Shown here piece by piece: positions 62,387 to 64,000 of a stretch of DNA of 64,000 nucleotides. The translations under genes were made by a program, and so were the position numbers. Within the stretch, counting starts at the first letter, position 1, and each line of letters starts with the position of its first letter. Source of the stretch: Firmicutes bacterium UBA4845 (GTDB lineage Bacteria; Bacillota; Clostridia; Tissierellales; Sedimentibacteraceae); assembly GCA_002399975.1 (NCBI GenBank), contig DHER01000028.1, positions 24,094 to 88,093 of the forward strand, read 5' to 3'. Below the pieces are notes generated by a model, which was not told the DNA's origin, did not search any database, and saw only the letters and a list, made by a program, of their open reading frames with translations.

Positions 62387-63088
62387 ATGAATTCAGAATT
62401 AAAAAAAATAATACAGGGCAGCGATAATATAGTATTTTTTGGTGGTGCAGGTGTTTCCACAGAAAGTGGAATACCGGATTTCAGAAGCGTTGATGGATTG
62501 TATAATCAGAAATATAAATATCCTCCGGAAACTATGCTTTCTCATAGTTTTTTTATTAGCAACACATCTGAATTTTTTGATTTTTACAGAAACAAGATGT
62601 TATTTCTGGATGCTAAGCCTAATATGGCCCACAAAAGACTGGCTGAATTGGAAAAACAGGGTAAAGTAAAGGCAGTTATTACACAAAATGTCGATGGACT
62701 TCATCGGTTGGCAGGAAGTAAAAATGTTTTGGAACTTCACGGTTCTGTATATCGTAATTATTGTATGAAGTGTGGAAAGTTTTACGATGTACAGACAATC
62801 GTTGAAAGTTCAGGAATTCCAAGATGTAGCTGCGGAGGAATAATTAAGCCGGACGTGGTTTTATATGGAGAGGCCTTGAATCAGGATGTTTTGGAGAAAT
62901 CCGTAAGATATATTGAAGATGCTGATGTTCTAATAATTGGTGGGACTTCGCTGGTAGTTTATCCTGCAGCGGGCTTGATTAATTATTACAGAGGGAATAA
63001 GCTTGTGCTGATTAACAAATCGTCAACTATGATGGACAGAAGGGCAAACTTGGCTATTAACGACAGTATAGGAAAAGTGTTTGAATGA
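62387..63088 (+). CDS. Sir2-family NAD-dependent protein deacylase
   Basis: 233 residues. GGAGVSTESGIPDFRS (19-34) binds NAD, TQNVDGLH starts at 99, the catalytic His is H118 in ELHGS, and the zinc Cys are C126, C129, C147 and C149. GTSLVVYPAAGLI near 196 is conserved. It removes acyl groups from Lys, for example from acetyl-CoA synthetase in relatives. No acetyltransferase or Acs lies beside it. The RBS is GAGGAAGG. Often named cobB or srtN, but I leave the symbol open because substrate preference is unknown. Confidence 0.92.
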   Translation: MNSELKKIIQGSDNIVFFGGAGVSTESGIPDFRSVDGLYNQKYKYPPETMLSHSFFISNTSEFFDFYRNKMLFLDAKPNMAHKRLAELEKQGKVKAVITQNVDGLHRLAGSKNVLELHGSVYRNYCMKCGKFYDVQTIVESSGIPRCSCGGIIKPDVVLYGEALNQDVLEKSVRYIEDADVLIIGGTSLVVYPAAGLINYYRGNKLVLINKSSTMMDRRANLAINDSIGKVFE

Positions 63089-63111
63089 CAGCAGAAATTT
63101 TGATTAACATT

Positions 63112-63153
63112 AGTTACTATACTAAAGCTTTACAAAGCCTTAGTATAGTAACT
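63112..63153. terminator. Long hairpin between convergent genes
   Basis: A 14-bp stem AGTTACTATACTAA (63112-63125) with TTAGTATAGTAACT (63140-63153), then one mismatch and an inner GCTTT/AAAGC stem with a 2-base loop. No T-run on either strand, so the mechanism (intrinsic termination or an RNA end-protecting hairpin) is unclear. Confidence 0.6.
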
Positions 63154-63167
63154 TGTATGACTGGTTA

Positions 63168-63665
63168 TTAAAATGGGGAGAATCTTTGCTCGGCCCACCA
63201 GTCTTCTTTTAAAATATTGTATTGTTCGGTGAATTGTTTCAAATGAGATTTTTCCCATTGAATAAGCAAGTCGAACAATTCTTTGCTTGCAGGTGACAAA
63301 ACTTTTGTTTTTGCATTTTTATAGAAGTCAACAGAACTTTGTTCCATCTGCATACCAATTCCAAAGACAGACATGGCAACTGAAGTGCTGTTTTTATCTA
63401 CCTTGTCCCAGCGATATATTTCAGGCGACGGAATTTTTATACCTGTCTCAAGTATATCCTCTAAATTAACTTCATTACCGTTGTTCAGTTCACTCCATAA
63501 TTTTTTCAGGTAATCAGAGTGCTTTAATTCTTCGTTTGCCAGTTCCAAAAAAGCTTCCTTGCTTCCTTCAGAAGTTGCCTGGTTTCCGGCTAATTTGTAG
63601 AATTCATAGCCTTCAATTTCATTTAGTACTGCTTGAGATATTATTGACAGTTCTTCCTTATACAT
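63168..63665 (-). CDS. Ferritin-like / rubrerythrin-type diiron protein
   Basis: 165 residues, four-helix pattern. Candidate metal ligands are E16 or E18, E46 and H49 (ELKH), a Glu near 111 (MQMEQSSVDFY) and the ExxH of QWEKSHLKQF near 133-142. No rubredoxin domain follows. Function likely peroxide reduction or oxygen and metal handling in an anaerobe. The RBS AGGAGG precedes the minus-strand start. Convergent with the sirtuin gene. Confidence 0.8.
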   Translation of the reverse strand: MYKEELSIISQAVLNEIEGYEFYKLAGNQATSEGSKEAFLELANEELKHSDYLKKLWSELNNGNEVNLEDILETGIKIPSPEIYRWDKVDKNSTSVAMSVFGIGMQMEQSSVDFYKNAKTKVLSPASKELFDLLIQWEKSHLKQFTEQYNILKEDWWAEQRFSPF

Positions 63666-64000
63666 TCGTATCCTCCTTGTATAACAATTTATTGTTTAAT
63701 TTATACCACATTTTACTTATTTTAAACACTTATCCGGATTATAGTCATATAAATATGAATTTCACATGCTCTTTGTACAAAAATAAGCAACTGTATCAAT
63801 AATGTTTGATATTACAATTCCTTCGTTGTTTAATTAGTTCATGAAGTTTAACATTACCTGGGGATTTTAAAAATGTGAAATAAATATTTTTTATATGGCA
63901 ATTACAATTTAAATGTGTGATAATGATATTATTGATTATATCTGTAATATGGATTGATTTTTAAGAGATTGAACATGAATTGATAATAAAAGTGAAATAG
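63666..64000. other. AT-rich intergenic end of window
   Basis: 335 bases with no gene I can support. It should hold the promoter of the minus-strand ferritin-like gene (TATAAT on the minus strand near 63741-63736, with no clear -35), and perhaps the promoter of a gene beyond the window. No RNA gene or repeat was recognised. Confidence 0.5.

Noticed and set aside
1..64000. CRISPR arrays, tRNA and rRNA genes, insertion sequences, prophage or toxin-antitoxin pairs
   Set aside because: None found by reading. There are no repeat-spacer series, no cloverleaf-type genes noticed, no transposase or integrase. A tRNAscan or CRISPR finder would be a more sensitive test.

Overview
The window is a 64 kb stretch of an AT-rich, Gram-positive chromosome. 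The gene neighbourhoods point to an anaerobic, probably spore-forming member of the Clostridia in the broad sense, perhaps close to the Tissierellales or Sedimentibacter group. This is inferred from gene order and protein style (rsmB-rlmN-PP2C-PrkC-rsgA-rpe-thiN, asp23-fakA-recG-rsmD-coaD, tig-clpP-clpX-lon-engB, LysM and GH18 spore-type proteins, DUF4364); no database search was possible. Nearly everything looks chromosomal and vertically inherited. I see no rRNA, tRNA, insertion sequence, prophage or CRISPR array.

Left part (1-16.5 kb): the 3' end of a dGTPase-like HD gene, a stand-alone NAD(P)H-hydrate dehydratase, a leftward heterodimeric ABC exporter with one degenerate ATP site, and a complete eight-gene purine operon (purL-E-C-F-M-N-H-D) behind a near-consensus promoter. 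purB and purK are absent from the cluster. From 16.6 to 22.8 kb come a LysM-GH18 spore-type hydrolase, a molybdenum cofactor cluster (mog-type gene, moaA, moaC, MOSC protein), a monocluster ferredoxin, a metallo-beta-lactamase-fold hydrolase and a TtcA-like tRNA thiolase.

22.9-25.7 kb is the least conventional operon: an ECF sigma factor, a zinc-finger anti-sigma factor and two multi-pass membrane proteins, coupled by overlaps and closed by a strong terminator. It reads as an envelope-sensing module of unknown stimulus. 25.8-34.8 kb is a translation and signalling block (rsmB, rlmN, PP2C phosphatase, PASTA kinase, rsgA, rpe, thiN, asnS). 34.9-41.6 kb holds a small membrane protein, rpmB, asp23-fakA, recG, rsmD, coaD and a coiled-coil protein.

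41.6-53.6 kb: a TIM-barrel protein on the minus strand, an acetyltransferase, the proteostasis block tig-clpP-clpX-lon with engB, an RsbW-like ATPase, a RecB-type nuclease fused to an XPD/DinG iron-sulfur helicase, and a class IV aminotransferase. 53.6-64 kb: a structured leader ahead of nifS-thiI, a 50-residue cysteine-rich peptide, a SerA-like dehydrogenase, a four-LysM protein, a DUF3298 protein, a beta-propeller protein, DUF4364, a lipoprotein polysaccharide deacetylase, a sirtuin and a ferritin-like protein.

The observations most worth checking are the ECF sigma operon, the 38-bp perfect palindrome between clpX and lon, the nuclease-helicase fusion, the unassigned leader with a seven-G tract before nifS, the GC-rich island between rpmB and asp23, and several dyads overlapping promoters. 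I found no clear-cut new defence or mobile system. All intrinsic terminator, promoter and dyad calls come from reading the sequence by eye.
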